64,000 bases of DNA from Parietaria judaica. Taxonomy: Eukaryota; Streptophyta; Magnoliopsida; Rosales; Urticaceae. The position numbers and the translations under genes are program-made. Shown here in pieces: positions 10,046 to 21,886 of this stretch. The DNA is taken from assembly GCA_954871525.1 (NCBI GenBank), contig OX940861.1:14306842-14370841 (forward strand), given 5' to 3'. Every line of letters starts with the position of its first letter. Position 1 is the stretch's first letter. The notes beneath the pieces are model-generated. The model had not been told where the DNA came from. It searched no databases and saw only the letters and a list, made by a program, of their open reading frames with translations.

Positions 10046-13000
10046 TTATTGCTCGGTTTGTCTCTCCAAGTCGTGCCCTTCGATGGGTTCCGGGAAGATT
10101 TCACTGGATAACCTCTTATTGATAGAGGACGAAAAGTCGTTACCGCCACTACCCTGAGATCCGACTCTCGAGGCCTGTTTCATCTGCTCTTTGATATTAT
10201 CCGACGAGCTGTGCCAGCTTCCGAAGAAAGCGGTGCTCCACGACACCCTTGATGACGTCGTTCGCAGCCTCGCGGAACTCGAGCTCGAGCTCTCCACTCT
10301 GACGACCTTCAGGGGGTTTTCCAGCGCCTTGAGGATGTGCTTCATGAGGGGCCGTTTCGAGGGCTTCGGGTTGAGGCACGAACGGGCCACGATCACCATG
10401 GCCCACACCTCTTGCATCAGATCTTCGTCGACGATCAGGGACGGGTCGACGATCTTGTTGATGAGCTCTTTGTCGTAGATGTTTATGTACCGCAGCGTGT
10501 GCTGCAACCACTCTTTCGTCGTTGCGTCGTCCGTTTTGCTGATCCCGAGCTTCCCTGTGACAAGCTCGAGTAGAACTTTTCCGAAGCTGTACACGTCGTG
10601 AGCGCAATTTGCTGAATATGTGGCTGAAACCAAACCAGACTTTACAAATCAGAAGATAAATTGATACAATTTACAAATTCAAGAGAAAAGTTGCTTAAAA
10701 AAATTCAGGGAGATCAGATCTGATAACGCGACAAGTTCGTAAGCATAGTACTCTTTTAAAAAGAACCCGCATATATCCGAATAACAAAAAGCTAAGTACG
10801 CAAAATTCAAATCTAGAGTTTAATTAAGGGGTAATACGCACCGGAAGTGCCTTGTTCAGAGGTTCTGCAAAGCAATCAAGGAAATCAAATGTTAGTCCAA
10901 TATCCGATCGCTACAAGCAAGTAATAAGAACCCGAAAATACTGAATGAGCAACAATGGTGTACTACATTCTCGTAAAATCGTATAACAAATCACGAAAAA
11001 TAGAATTAAAACTTACTGCGGCTTCCTCAACAGCCTCGTGATGACGTGCTGGTTCGAGTCGCCTACGTGGACATGAGCCTCGCTCAAACTTCCGAGTCGA
11101 ACCTCAAATTTATCGTCAAGAAGAATGCTGCTTGCTTGAATATCCCTTTTAACAAAACAAATATTTGCAATTTCTATAAGCGCAAAGAGAAACAGAAGTA
11201 ATATGCATTTTGTGCTCTCAAATTATATCGGTGCGTTTTTTTTTTCCGCCAAATCCTTATTAAAGGTGCAAATTATCTCTTGAACTTTTATAAGCTCACG
11301 TAGAATACCGCCTAATAGATTTCGGGCAAATTTTACATAATCAAAAGCGGTACAGAGAGAAATTTATAAAGACCTGTGAACAAGTGGAGGATTGCATTCA
11401 TGGTGAAGGTAGGCGAGGACTTCCGCAGCTCCAGTGGCGATCTTCAGCCTCGTGATCCAATCCATGGACTTCGTTTCGTTATCGTTGCTCAAACCGGCCA
11501 CGTGGTGCAACGAGCTGCTCAAATCTCCGTTCGGCATGTGCTTGTACACCAGAAACTTGTCGCTGTCGCTCTCCAGGCAGTGCCCCAAAAGCGGGACCAC
11601 TCTCGCGTGGGAAACCTTGTGGAAGAAATCAAGCTCCGCCATGAGCAAATCGCTCCCGCGAATGCGCAGATCCACCTTTTTAATCACGACCGGGATTCCG
11701 CCTTCTAGGACTCCCCGGAAAAGGTCGCCAGAGTGCCCATTCTTGATCAGATTGGCTTCGCTGAATTCATCGGTGAACCGGAGAATCTGCTCGTAAGAAT
11801 AGGAATCCCCAAGACCGGAGAGGTACGAGGGGTCCTTAGGAAGAGTGCGACTATCTCTTTTAACAGCAGAACCCGGGTTTTCAACGCCTCTCTGGTTCGT
11901 ATCGCGCTTTTTTCGACATCGGAGAAACAACACGAGGATCGACGCCAAAACCACGATGAATCCGAGTCCCCCGAACACTCCAACCAATATGAAAGTAAGC
12001 CGATTCTTTCTCCCGGAGTCAAACCATCGCCGGCTTTTCTGCTCGGGTCGTCCGAAATCATCAAACACTGAATTTTTATTTGAATAGAACGACCTACAAT
12101 CCTCTAAGCTCCTCTGGCTGGAAATCCGAAGACAATTGTTAGCGAGACTAACATTGCCTTGAGCTTCAGACACGGCGCCTTGAAAATAATTACTGGACAA
12201 ATCAACGGAAACGAAATCCACCAACGGGAATGACGACAAATTTCCATACAAAAAGTTGTTCGAGAAATTGAGAGCTAAGTTCCTCGAACCAGCGCTGAAA
12301 TTCGAGCCCGAACCGGGCAAGGAGCCAGTAAAGTTATTGCTCGAAAAATCGAGAACCTGCAAATTCGGCAGTGCCCATAACTCGCCATTAACAACACCAT
12401 CAAACTTGTTCCCGTTCAGAGCAACAACTCTCAGTTGCGAGAGCTTCGAGAACAAACCCTCCGGCAAGCGACCTCCGAGGCCATTCCGGCTCAAATCAAC
12501 CACTCTCAAGCTCCGCAAGCTCCCGAGCTTCACAGGCAACGAACCGGACAAGAAATTCCTGCTCAAATTAAGCGCAACGAGCTTCGTAAGCTCGCCCAAC
12601 TGCACCGGAATCGAATCCGTCAGACTGTTATCGGAGAGATTCAGGACCTGAAGCTCCGAAATCAGCCCTAGCTCCGGCGGTACCGGACCGGAGAAGAAGT
12701 TTGAGGCGAGGTCGAGAGTAGTCAGGTTCCGCAGCTGCGAGAGCTCCAGCGGAATCGGACCGGTGAGCGAGTTACCGGAGAGGTCGAGCGCCTTGAGCTC
12801 CGAGAGCAGCGACAGCGACGACGGCACCGAACCGGAGAGATCATTACCGGAGAGAAACAGGGACCGGAGTTCGGTCAAATTGCAGAGCGACGACGGGATT
12901 GGACCGTTGACCGAGGCGTAGCGAAGATCGAGTACCTGGAGAGCACCGAGCTTTTCCCCGAACCAGTCGGGTATGGACCCGGGCAGGGCGAACCCGGAAG

Positions 13001-13289
13001 CGTTGAACCGGGTCAGGCGGGTCAGGTTGACCAGCGCGTCGACGGCGAACTGGGGACGGAGATTACCGGCACGCGTCCGCCGGAGGCCGGAGACCGTGAC
13101 GGCGGTGACCCTCCCGTCGCCGTCGCACTCGACGCCGGTCCACTGACACGTGGCGGCCTTGATGGGCCAGTCTCTCCCTCTCAGGCCCAGCGACGACCGG
13201 AGGCTGAACAAAGCCGAGCGCTCGTCGCAGTGGACCAAAGCCAAAGCGGTGAGAAGCGAAACGAAAAAGAGAGAGGCTTGAGCTTCCAT
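10046..13289 (-). CDS. LRR receptor-like kinase, At2g16250 type, kinase motifs atypical
   Basis: Single-pass plasma-membrane receptor. Exons on the minus strand: 13289-11374, 11145-11017, 10864-10842 (a 23-base microexon) and 10623-10046, all GT-AG and in frame, 881 residues. In order: a signal peptide (about 1-21, ending LALVHC); a leucine-rich repeat ectodomain with many LTxLDLSxNxLTGxIP repeats (about 85-375); a transmembrane helix (about 431-456); and a kinase-like domain from about 505. The beta3 lysine is present (VVIKK, about 537). The catalytic loop reads HRDIQASS, so the usual Asn after HRD is Ser, and where DFG should be the sequence reads LGSL. The C-terminus is Ser-rich. The protein is therefore probably a pseudokinase, or a very weak kinase, acting as scaffold or co-receptor. 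The resemblance to Arabidopsis At2g16250 is from memory of that family; the ligand is unknown. Confidence 0.9.
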
Positions 13290-14664
13290 GGCCGGTTGCT
13301 ATGGAGAGTGGAGCATTTTCAGGTGAGTGTGCATGTAAAGGAATCCATGGGCATGGGCATGGGAGAGAAGATGAAGAATAAATGAGATGGGCAAGCAAGT
13401 GTGTTGAATGAAGCTGCGGGTAGAGCTGGCTATGGCGGTGGTGGTGGTGGTGGTTCTGTGAGTAAGCTCCACTATGGTATCAATGGTTGTTGCTCATTGC
13501 TTGATTGATTCGCGTATTAATATTATTAGCTTAATCTCACTAATTGCTACAAGGTTATAACAATGTCCCTTCACTTTTATCTTGCTTTCCTTTATTTTTA
13601 TTTTTATTTTTTTAGGAAATACCTTGATTCTTAAATATAAAAATTGACTTTCTTATTCACACGAAAAATATATTGATTTAAAAAAAGTACTATTCTTATT
13701 GCTTCATAATTGAGATGCTTGGTGAGTTATTGACGAGAATGCCCTCGAGTAAGTTTTATGTCTCACATAATGTGTAATAAACATCAAAAAGCAAAGTTCA
13801 TGGTACAATACTACTACTACTACTACAATTTTTTTATTTTTATTTTTGTAAAAATACTACTAAAATGGACAACGTGCACTACAGAGCTAAATTTAAAGGG
13901 CATTTATTGCAATTATCACTTAATTGTTTGTTTATTTATAGTTGTCAATTGTAATAGTGGTTTAATTACTCGCTTAATCGTTTCTTCTAGATGTAAGTGA
14001 TCCAACGGTTGAAAAATCTCTGAGAATAACAGGTGCAAGGTTAACAGAGCATCCTTCAAAAAAAAAACAAAGAAGGTTAACAGAGCAGAAAAATAATATA
14101 TTAAAAAAATAAAAAATAGGTTTGAGCCCACAAAGAACGTGACAGTCCTTTACTTCCACCTCTTATAGACTTCTTCGGCCCTGATTCTTTTATCATCAAT
14201 GTTGGGTTTATAAATCTTCGAATTTCTTTTGTTGTCGTTTCAATATTATTTATGATGTTGAATTTTCTATCTTTTTTTTTTTTTTCACTAATTGAGAGGA
14301 ATGTTGATGACTTTTAATTTAGTTGGAATAGGATAATTCTAGTTAGTTATTATTATACTGAAAGTTGAGAAGCAAATTTTATTCTTATAAATAAAATAAA
14401 GGTGAAACATGTACATTGATTTTTTTTTTAACATGTAAAAGAACATATTCTGTGCTTAGTAGATATCTTTAGTCATGATAAATCATTTAATTGATCATGA
14501 GAAATAAATAGTATATAAATTCACCTTTTGTCACATACATGAACATGACATTAATTTTAAAATAAACATTTTAGACATTCCCCTTGTAAAATCTAAAAAA
14601 AGACATATTAACTTAACAACTTATCTGTCAAAAAAAATAAAAAAAATTAACAGCTTAATAATCA
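13290..14664. other. Upstream region of the receptor kinase gene and spacer
   Basis: Immediately upstream (on the minus strand) of the receptor kinase start. Contains a GGT run (about 13434-13454) and then AT-rich sequence. No gene or clear promoter element was recognised. Confidence 0.4.
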
Positions 14665-14840
14665 AGATTAATTAGCTTAGTGGTAACTCCAATACATCTT
14701 TCTCCAAGAGGTCACGGGTTCAAACTTCATGGGACACAAATGCGTACCAATTTATATATTGCATTGTAACATTGGTTAGTACCCATTTATATATTTTATT
14801 ATAACATTGGAAAATAGTGTCACTTCAGTTTTTTTTTTTA
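14665..14840 (+). mobile_element. tRNA-derived SINE
   Basis: Plus-strand copy with A-box-like TTAGCTTAGTGGTAACTCC, then GAGGTCACGGGTTCAAACTTC as the B-box region, then the family word ACACAAATGCGT and a 3' body with repeated ATATATTGCATTGTAACATTGG-like phrases, ending in T-rich and A-rich sequence. The same phrases occur in the copies at 2187, 29530 and 30811. The tRNA-like boxes indicate a pol III promoter of SINE type, not a functional tRNA. Confidence 0.7.
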
Positions 14841-15249
14841 AAATAAGGGCCTATTTTTGGTAGTTGTATTTAATTTTTATTGATATTAATTTAAGGTGCC
14901 ATAGCTATAAGGTAAATGATTAATGATAGCGTTCGTACAAAATAGACGAAGACTTTAATCAATTATACTTTTCAAAATTGGTCAAATTTACAGATATTCT
15001 CATTGGAAAATAAGAAGTGCATTATTGAACGAAGATGTCGTTTTATCGATAACTGCCAAAAGGATGAGAAAAGAAGAACAAAAGGCAAAAAAGACTACTG
15101 TGAAAGTAGTGGGGCAATTATATGAAAATATATATAGTGGTGGCTTCTACATTATATTTATAGATGTCGTTTTCAGAAGAACAATCTAACATTGAAAGTC
15201 ACTATTGTAATACAGTGCAATCGATGGAGTTTTGGTTTATTATTCTAAC
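14841..15249. other. AT-rich spacer
   Basis: AT-rich sequence between the SINE and a hAT-like element, with no recognised content. Confidence 0.4.
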
Positions 15250-15257
15250 CTTCCAAG

Positions 15258-16555
15258 TAGGGGTGAAATATTTATCCGCCATCCGCTGATCGCAACCGTA
15301 TCCTATTCGCTCCGCTACGAAATATCCGTTTTTTATTCATTTTTAATCGACCGCTTAATATGGTTATGGATATCCGCAACTGCTTTTCAGAATTGGATTG
15401 GTTAATGGTTATATTTTTTAATTTAAATTGGATATCCACTTTAACCGCAACCAGATTTTAAAAATAAAAAATAATTAATTAAATATATATTATAGATAAA
15501 TATTTTTTATTTTATTTTATTAGTGCTATCGGTGGATTGGATTGTCCCTTATATTAACCTAGGTAGGTTATATTCCTACTCTGTCCATTGTTGTTTTTGT
15601 TCTTTAATTACTTTGAATTTAGTATTTATTATAATTCAGATTTCATCTTGGCTTTTTAATAATCGTTTGTATTCATATTTGTATCTCTAGAATATGTAGC
15701 TAATATTCTAGTGTTAGATCATATGTTTTTGTGGTCTTTTATGTCATACAAATATGGTTTGGTACTTTGGTTATTTATGAAATATTATTTATGATATTTT
15801 TGAATGTTTTATGTTTCACTATTCTTACTATATTTTTAGGGATAATTACGGCAAATATACCCAACCTTTGGTCAAACTTCCTCCCGTGTACCCAACCTTT
15901 AAAATTGGCGGCAAAAGTACCCAACCAGCGTTGACTGTGTCTTTGGCTAAAAAAACGTTAACTTCTGCCGTTAGCATAGTACACGTGTCCGTTGCAATGA
16001 CATATTTTTTCAATGCTGTTTAATATGTATGAAATTTGATTAGTTCATGTGTGTGTTTTGGTAGATTATTTGCTGATTAATTTGTTGATTAATTTGATAG
16101 ATAGATTAATTCAGTTAGTTTAACCATTAATTCAGTTAAAAATGATAGTAATAAATATCGGGTGGCTTATGTGGCATGTACACATGTACTATGCTAACGA
16201 CGAAAGTTAACGTTTTTTAGCCAAAGTCACAGTCAACGCTGGTTGGGTACTTTTGCCGCCAATTTTAAAGGTTGGGTACACAGGAGGAAGTTTGACCAAA
16301 GGTTGGGTATATTTGCCGTAATTTTCCCATATTTTTATGTATGATGTATTTGTTTTTTCACTAACAAAATTAATTGGATAATATCCGCTATCCGCCTTAA
16401 ATTAACCAATTCGATCCGCTAACCGCTAACCGCATTTAAATTGGATAATCGAAAATAAAAATGGTTAATGGATACAATTATTTTATATCCACATATGTGG
16501 ATACGGTTAGTCAACATGCCCATATCCTATCCTATCCTATCCACTTTCACCCCTA
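15258..16555. mobile_element. Non-autonomous hAT-like element, CCGC-type repeats, carrying a nested element
   Basis: Both ends read TAGGGGTGAAA inward. The flanks CTTCCAAG (15250-15257) and CTACCAAG (16556-16563) match at 7 of 8. Subterminal regions are packed with words such as ATCCGCTATCCGC and GCTAACCGCTAACCGC and ATCCTATCCTATCC. A Mutator-like element (15839-16328) with its own exact 9-bp duplication sits inside, so this element arrived first. Without the insert it is about 800 bases. No transposase is seen. Confidence 0.8.
15839..16328. mobile_element. Long-TIR Mutator-like MITE (490 bp)
   Basis: Left end GGGATAATTACGGCAAATAT, right end reading inward GGGAAAATTACGGC. Exact 9-bp target duplications ATATTTTTA at 15830-15838 and 16329-16337. 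The TIRs extend about 140 bases and contain 'acccaacctttgg' and 'ggcggcaaaagtacccaacc' phrases shared with other members in the window. Non-coding. Confidence 0.9.
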
Positions 16556-16673
16556 CTACCAAGTGCGATAGCTACTATTGTGGTGTATTTCTATTTCTCA
16601 TTAGTTTTTTTTTTTTTTTTTTTAAAGCTTTTTATCACAAAGATTCCCAAAATATAAGGAAATCAGTCTCAAA

Positions 16674-17155
16674 CAACGTTCAACTTGCCGAATTTGCCGA
16701 TAAATCGCTTGCCGTTTTTGACGGATTTATCGTTTGCTTGCCGATTAATCGACGAAAAACTAATAAACATTGTATATTATCGTTACCAACACTTATCGAG
16801 GATTATCGACACTTATCGAGGATTATCGATGAAAAATCACTAAAATATTTTTAAGAATATATTTACTAAGTTTATAATGTTGATAAAACATTAAAATGCC
16901 AAAAATAAAATCATTTCATACTCAAACATAGGTAATAAAATATAGTCTCACTCTCACATATGTAAGTACTCGAATAAAATCATCAAAAAGTGCAAAATTT
17001 CTTGAAAAGTACCATATTTTCGTTATTTTGCAAGATGTTTGCCGATTTTCGACAAAAATCATGGAAAAGTACTGGCATGGCCGTCTTGCCGATAACTACC
17101 GGCAAGACGGATAATAGAAGATTATCGAAGATAATCGTGGAAAAGTCGAGCCTTG
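16674..17155. mobile_element. Non-autonomous hAT-like element, TTGCCGAT/TTATCGA repeats
   Basis: Ends CAACGTTCAACTT and CAAGGCTCGACTT (inward). Exact 8-bp target duplications GTCTCAAA at 16666-16673 and 17156-17163. The ends are full of TTGCCGAT, CCGATTAATCG and GATTATCGA words. The two longer ORFs within follow these repeats and show no protein family. Assigned to hAT from the 8-bp duplication and short TIRs. Confidence 0.8.
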
Positions 17156-17163
17156 GTCTCAAA

Positions 17164-18231
17164 TACCTTTATTGTCTAAAAAAAAAACCTATTTTTTCAA
17201 ATTATCAATACTCAATAGTCAATAGGCATATATATATATATATATATATATTGCCAAAATTCTCCGTAGAAAATGTGTAATGCGTCTGAGGGTGTGTTTG
17301 TTTGCATTAAGATTCAGACGGTTGAATTTGAATGCACATCTAAATGTTAAGATCTTACATCTGGATCTGAATGATTAAAAATGAAGTTTGTTTGTTTTTA
17401 AGATCCGAATGCTGATGTAAATGTAGTTTTATTTTTTAATTACATTTTATTACATAATATTAAGTAAAATTAATTATTTTCATTATAAAATTTAGACTAT
17501 ACTTATCATAAAATAAATATTTAAGATAATTTCTTAAATACTATGAAATATAATATTTAATATGGTATTAATTTTCAAATTAATCAAAATATTTATGATT
17601 AAATAATCATACGAAAATGTTTACACTAATTTAAAAGCACCATAAGCATAAATATTAAACATAAAATAGAAATTACAATTACAAATTACAAATTCTAAAT
17701 TCAAAAGTAAATGTTACACTGTTTTGTGAGGACATAAAAAGGAAACAATGCATATATCAAACTATTCAAGATAATTTAAAAAATGTTAAAGGCTTCATCC
17801 TCTTTACATTAGTTGGAGCGTAAGCTCATTCCGCATATTCTACATGACTTGTACATCTTCGGTTCTTCAACCAAATCCATTCGTTTCTTCTTCACCTTGT
17901 TACCGTGGCCTTTCTTGGTCAAATATTATTTGTGCTTGATCATATCGATTAAATGAAAAGATGAAATTACAGTATATATATATATAAAAAATTAAGCTAT
18001 AACATATGAACATATCACATGTCTAAAGCTATATAGCAAGAAGTCGATCAACTTGGAAGTCTTTTTATGAACAACCTCAATCAACGAAACCAAACAAATC
18101 TATCAATATACTGAATTTTTAAATTGATTAAGCACAAGTCTTAATACCAGAGACTAGACAAATGAAAGAACATTTGTAGAATCTCCAACAAGCGTGGCAC
18201 TTCAACCAAGCACAAATCCAAAGATCAATAC
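17164..18231. other. Spacer with a Tourist-like end and a short ORF remnant
   Basis: Holds (TA)n at 17229-17250. At about 17290 is GGGTGTGTTTGTTTGCATTA, the terminal sequence of the Tourist-like element at 30921, without a recognised partner end. On the minus strand at about 17935-17808 lies a short reading frame with KKGHGNKVKKKRM and KSCRICGMSLRSN followed by a stop. I do not recognise it; it may be a transposase or gene fragment. Confidence 0.4.
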
Positions 18232-19721
18232 TGTTAATGCGTAAAAATGGCTTTAATTTAGAGTCGGATCCAAGGTTCGAGTCTTGAGCTGGACCCACTG
18301 AACACGCGGATAATTGAATGCTGGGTCAACGCGGATTGACTGATGTTCGTCAAAGCTGGAGGCGAATCCGTCGTCTTGGAGGAGTCTTCAGGCTGTTCTT
18401 GGCGATCCTTGGTGAATTTCCTTCCTCGGCGAGCTCCTTGTCGGGGCGAAGTCCTTGGCGAGCTACTCGTCGGGGCGAAATCCTCGTCTGGGCGAACTCG
18501 GATCTTAATGAAGCTCCGAGATGATCTTGATGATTCTTCGTGATTTCCCTTCCTTGGCGAGCTCCTATGGCGAGGGAAGACCTGCAAAAAAGGATAGATT
18601 TGGCCCATGCCCCGTCGCTTATGGTTGGGCGAGGCTGTCTACGTATCCTAGTTTAAGATAATCGGGTCCCACGTAGTTCAGGGTTAGTGATAAATGGCAG
18701 GTGAATGACGATGTGGTTTGACTCGTCAGAAGTGTCGATGTTGGCGGTACGGGGGTGACCCTTGGCCGAATGGCGAGTGTATCACCGGCGAGGGATGCTC
18801 CTTGTCGACCTCGTAGGTGTTGGCGAGCTCGTCGTGGCGAGGGCCTTGACCTGGCGAGGGATGCTCTTTCTTTGTCGACCTCGAGGTGTTGGCGAGCTCG
18901 TCATGGCGAAGGCCTTGACCTGGTGAGGGATGCTCCTTCCTTTTCGACCTCGAGGTGTTGGCGAGCTCGTCGTGGCGAGGGCCTTGACTTGGCAAGGGAT
19001 GCTCCTTCCTTGTCGACCTCGAGGTGTCCGCGTCCACGCGTTGACTTGGCTATGGATGCCTTCATCGACTCGTCGAACAACCCCTCTCAGGCAAAACTCA
19101 GCCCCTTGACTTATCCCAACTCTTATTCAAGCCCTTTCTCCTAAGGGAGTAGGCAAATTTCTAGAGAGAGAAGCTCTGGAGGCAATTGTGATTGAATGTC
19201 GAAATGAGGAGGCAAAAGCTTCTATTTATAGGCTTGGATCACTAACCCCCCTCATTCCTGGGCAATGTGGGACTTTTATTTTGCCTTTGTGGATGGTTTT
19301 GGCGCATGGTATATCTCATGGGCGTCCATGAGGGCTTCGGGCTTCGGCGGCTCCGAAAATGGTTTTCCGGGTATCCGATTTCAAATCCGCTGAATCCTGT
19401 GCGCTCCATAGGGTCTTACGAATGTCTTCATGTTGTTGATCCTCTCTTTAGCTTCCTTATCAAGGGCTCTCCCGGGGTTACGATAACCTCATCGGGAGGC
19501 ATGTCGGGGCACCTTGCCTGGTTTGCCTTTTGTTATGTCAGGCTTCTCGGTCAAGGGCTTAGTCTTCTTGGTCTTCAGGGCTCCGTATTTTTGGTCTGCA
19601 GGACTCCGGGCCTCGCCAAATGTGTCGGGTCTTGGGCCTTTGGTCTTTGACTTCATCAGTGGGCTTTGCTTTTGCCAATGGGGCTCAATTTTTTATATGT
19701 CCCAAAATACACATAATACTA
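18232..19721 (-). repeat. 3' LTR of the gypsy element
   Basis: Begins TGTTAATGCGTAAAAATGG, matching the other LTR at 25783. Contains TATTTATA at 19223-19230, which on the element's strand is a TATAAATA promoter box. An array of about 75-base units (about 18812-19026) carries roughly three copies against two in the other LTR. The polypurine tract adjoins at 19722-19737 (minus strand AACTGGGGGG). Confidence 0.88.
18780..19030. repeat. Minisatellite inside the LTR, about 75-bp unit
   Basis: Units of the form GAGGTGTTGGCGAGCTCGTC ... GGGCCTTGACCTGGCGAGGG ... TCGACCTC are repeated in tandem, about three full units. The matching region of the other LTR (26340-26520) has about two. The difference explains much of the 91-base length gap between LTRs. 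Confidence 0.85.
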
Positions 19722-19737
19722 ACCCCCCAGTTTCTTG
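19722..19737 (-). other. Polypurine tract of the gypsy element
   Basis: On the minus strand this reads AAGAAACTGGGGGGTT and abuts the start of the 3' LTR, the expected position of the plus-strand DNA primer in LTR retrotransposons. Confidence 0.7.
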
Positions 19738-20291
19738 GGTAATTGCATTGCGCGAGAAACTTTATTTTTAAAACTTAAGGTAACTTGTGTTATTTGGCGA
19801 GGATCCGGGTTGTCAGAGATGTTAGTCTCATCTCCGTCCTCCCAAGGAACTGCAAATTTTCTTTAACTGGGATGTCGAAAATGATTGCAAAATAAGCTTG
19901 AAATAATTCGAGTATAGTCAAGGATGCAAGTAAATGATTAAATAAATCAAAGGTCACTTTTTTATTATTTTATTCGACTTTTGGATTTTTGGAAGTTCAT
20001 ATGCATACTTTGTACAATAAAGTCCTTTTAAATTAATTTTGAACTCCGAAAATAAATCCAAAAGTAAATAAATAAAATCAAGTGACATGAGAAAGTAAAT
20101 TATTACTTTGAAAAATAATGATGAGGGAAAAATAGAGAAATATTACCTCATAAATACCATTTAGGGTTTTAGGCTTTTTCTCTTTCCTCCTCCACTCCTA
20201 ATTTTTTATTTCTCCTCTCCGGCGAGCTTGACGGCTGCGTGGCGCGTGGTGGCATGGAGGGAGCGGTCTAGGCACGTTCGAGGTAGCGGCT

Positions 20292-21079
20292 TTGGCGAGC
20301 GATGTGAGGTATGGCGGGATTGCACGGCGTGGCTCCTCGGCGCTCGGTGTGGCCCGCAGCGGGGCTGGTGGACTCGTGGGCGTCATTTTAGCGTTGTCTA
20401 GCACGGCGGAAGGCAGCTGCGCTGCGCCTGGTAGGTCGGGGGCTGAGCCCGGCTTCATCCGTGGCGTGGGCTCGTCGGCGTTCGTCGTGGGTGCGCTTCT
20501 CGAGGTGGGCATCGACTTAGCGGGTGCTCCAGCGGATGGCATGGCTGCTACGATGAATGTTAGCGGCGGCAACGACGTCGTCTTGAACTCCAATAAAGCT
20601 GCTCCGGTGACCGGGCCGCCACAAGTGGTGGTAGAACCCAATTTTAACGCGAACTTCAATTTTGAGAGTTTTGTAACTCTGATTGACGATCCAATTTTTT
20701 GCGTCGGGCTCCTCCGGGCTAGAGCTAGCTCATGCCAAGGGAATCAATTCTCCTAGGTCAGGTTCAGCGGTCTCCGGGCCCTGCTAAGGATCTCTCCGTG
20801 ATGATTCTCCTTGAGTTGTCGACTTCGATGGGAGGATGCTTATCTTCTGAATCTTCTCGATGTGTTGAATGCTTTACAGGCGGCTCGTCTGCTTGTGGCG
20901 GATCTCTTGGCGAGCATGGCTCCGAACCTTCGGTCCTTGATGATGCATTCGAAGTAGAGTTTGCTGATGTCGATACGTCTGACGTCGCCGGGGTGCAGGG
21001 TGTTGGTGAATCGCACGTTGCTGAGGACTTCTTTCTTCTGGTGGGGGTACGTACTTTCCGGTATTTCTGCTTACTTTGA
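20292..21079 (+). other. Antisense reading frames inside the gypsy element, function unknown
   Basis: Two overlapping plus-strand frames (20292-20756 and 20732-21079) run opposite to gag. The first is Gly/Ala/Val-rich and ends with VVEPNFNANFNFESFVTLID. The second is acidic at its end (DDAFEVEFADVDTSDVAG). The region is GC-rich compared with surroundings, and a minus-strand frame (20198-20659) of low complexity overlaps it. Tat-lineage gypsy elements and large non-autonomous relatives are known to carry an antisense ORF in this position, before the 3' LTR, which is why I list it. I cannot recognise a domain. Confidence 0.35.
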
Positions 21080-21532
21080 TGTGTTGTAGCTCCATATGCT
21101 CGTCGCCTGTCTTCATCGGCGGGTGGCTCGTCGTCTTCGTTTGTGGAGCCACTTGAATTGATGCTTCCTTGAGATTAGCGTCTCTTTCTTTTCTTTCCAG
21201 ACTTTCTTCGGGCTTTGTATAGCCTTGTTTTTTCTTTTGTGCTGCGTACTTGTTGATGAAATTTTGAGCATATAGTATAATTTGAACTTTGAATTTATTC
21301 ATACCTTTGCTTGTCGAGTATGCGCACTGTGGTGCGCTGTAGTGGTCTTGGGAGTGCATTCCTGTTGTGATTGTCGGGTCGTCACCCTTTTTTTGACCTG
21401 CAAGTAGTGTGGGTTACCGTCGGGTAGCTAATCCGAGGAGTATGTTGTGTTCCATAGACAATGATTATAAAACATGTAAACATTGCCAAATGGCGAGGGT
21501 ACTCTTTGTGAGAGAGTTATCTATCACAAATT

Positions 21533-21698
21533 CCGGCCTTTTGTGGAATTCGGGATTTGTTTCCTGAGCTGGCGGGATTTGTTTCCGGCCTTTTGTGAAA
21601 CTCGGGATTTTTTTCCTGAGCCGGCGGGATTTGTTTCCGGCCTTTCGTGAAACTCGGGATTTGTTTCCTAAGCCGCTGGGATTTGTTTTCGGCATTTT
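21533..21698. repeat. Minisatellite, about 55-bp unit, three copies
   Basis: Units built from CTCGGGATTTGTTTCCTGAG, a GCTGGCGG-type link and GGGATTTGTTTCCGGCCTTT repeat about three times with small changes. It lies between the gag tail and the antisense frames. The minus-strand frame across it (repeats of GNKSR) only reflects the repeat. Confidence 0.8.
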
Positions 21699-21759
21699 AA
21701 TGTTTGTGAAAATAGGCGTGACTCGTAGCTTTTCCCGTTGGTGGTAGTTGCTTACTCCT

Positions 21760-21886
21760 TGGGTGCTCTATCAAGTGTCTTCTCATGTTCATCATCGTCT
21801 TCGCCGGTTGCCGTATGAGCAAGGTCGGCTTCTTCGTCGTCTGGTCCAAACGTCTCGTGTAGTTGGCTCGTTTGCGGTGTTAGCGA
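21760..21886 (-). pseudogene. C-terminal tail of gypsy gag, separated by an insertion
   Basis: On the minus strand this reads SLTPQTSQLHETFGPDDEEA and continues acidic to a stop after LDRAPKE. It lies directly beyond the copia-type LTR that interrupts the gag frame at about 24200, so it is probably the displaced gag C-terminus. Frame continuity across the insertion cannot be proved without the exact insertion site. Confidence 0.5.

Noticed and set aside
18780..19030. CRISPR array
   Set aside because: Units are contiguous with no unique spacers, lie within an LTR, and the genome is eukaryotic.
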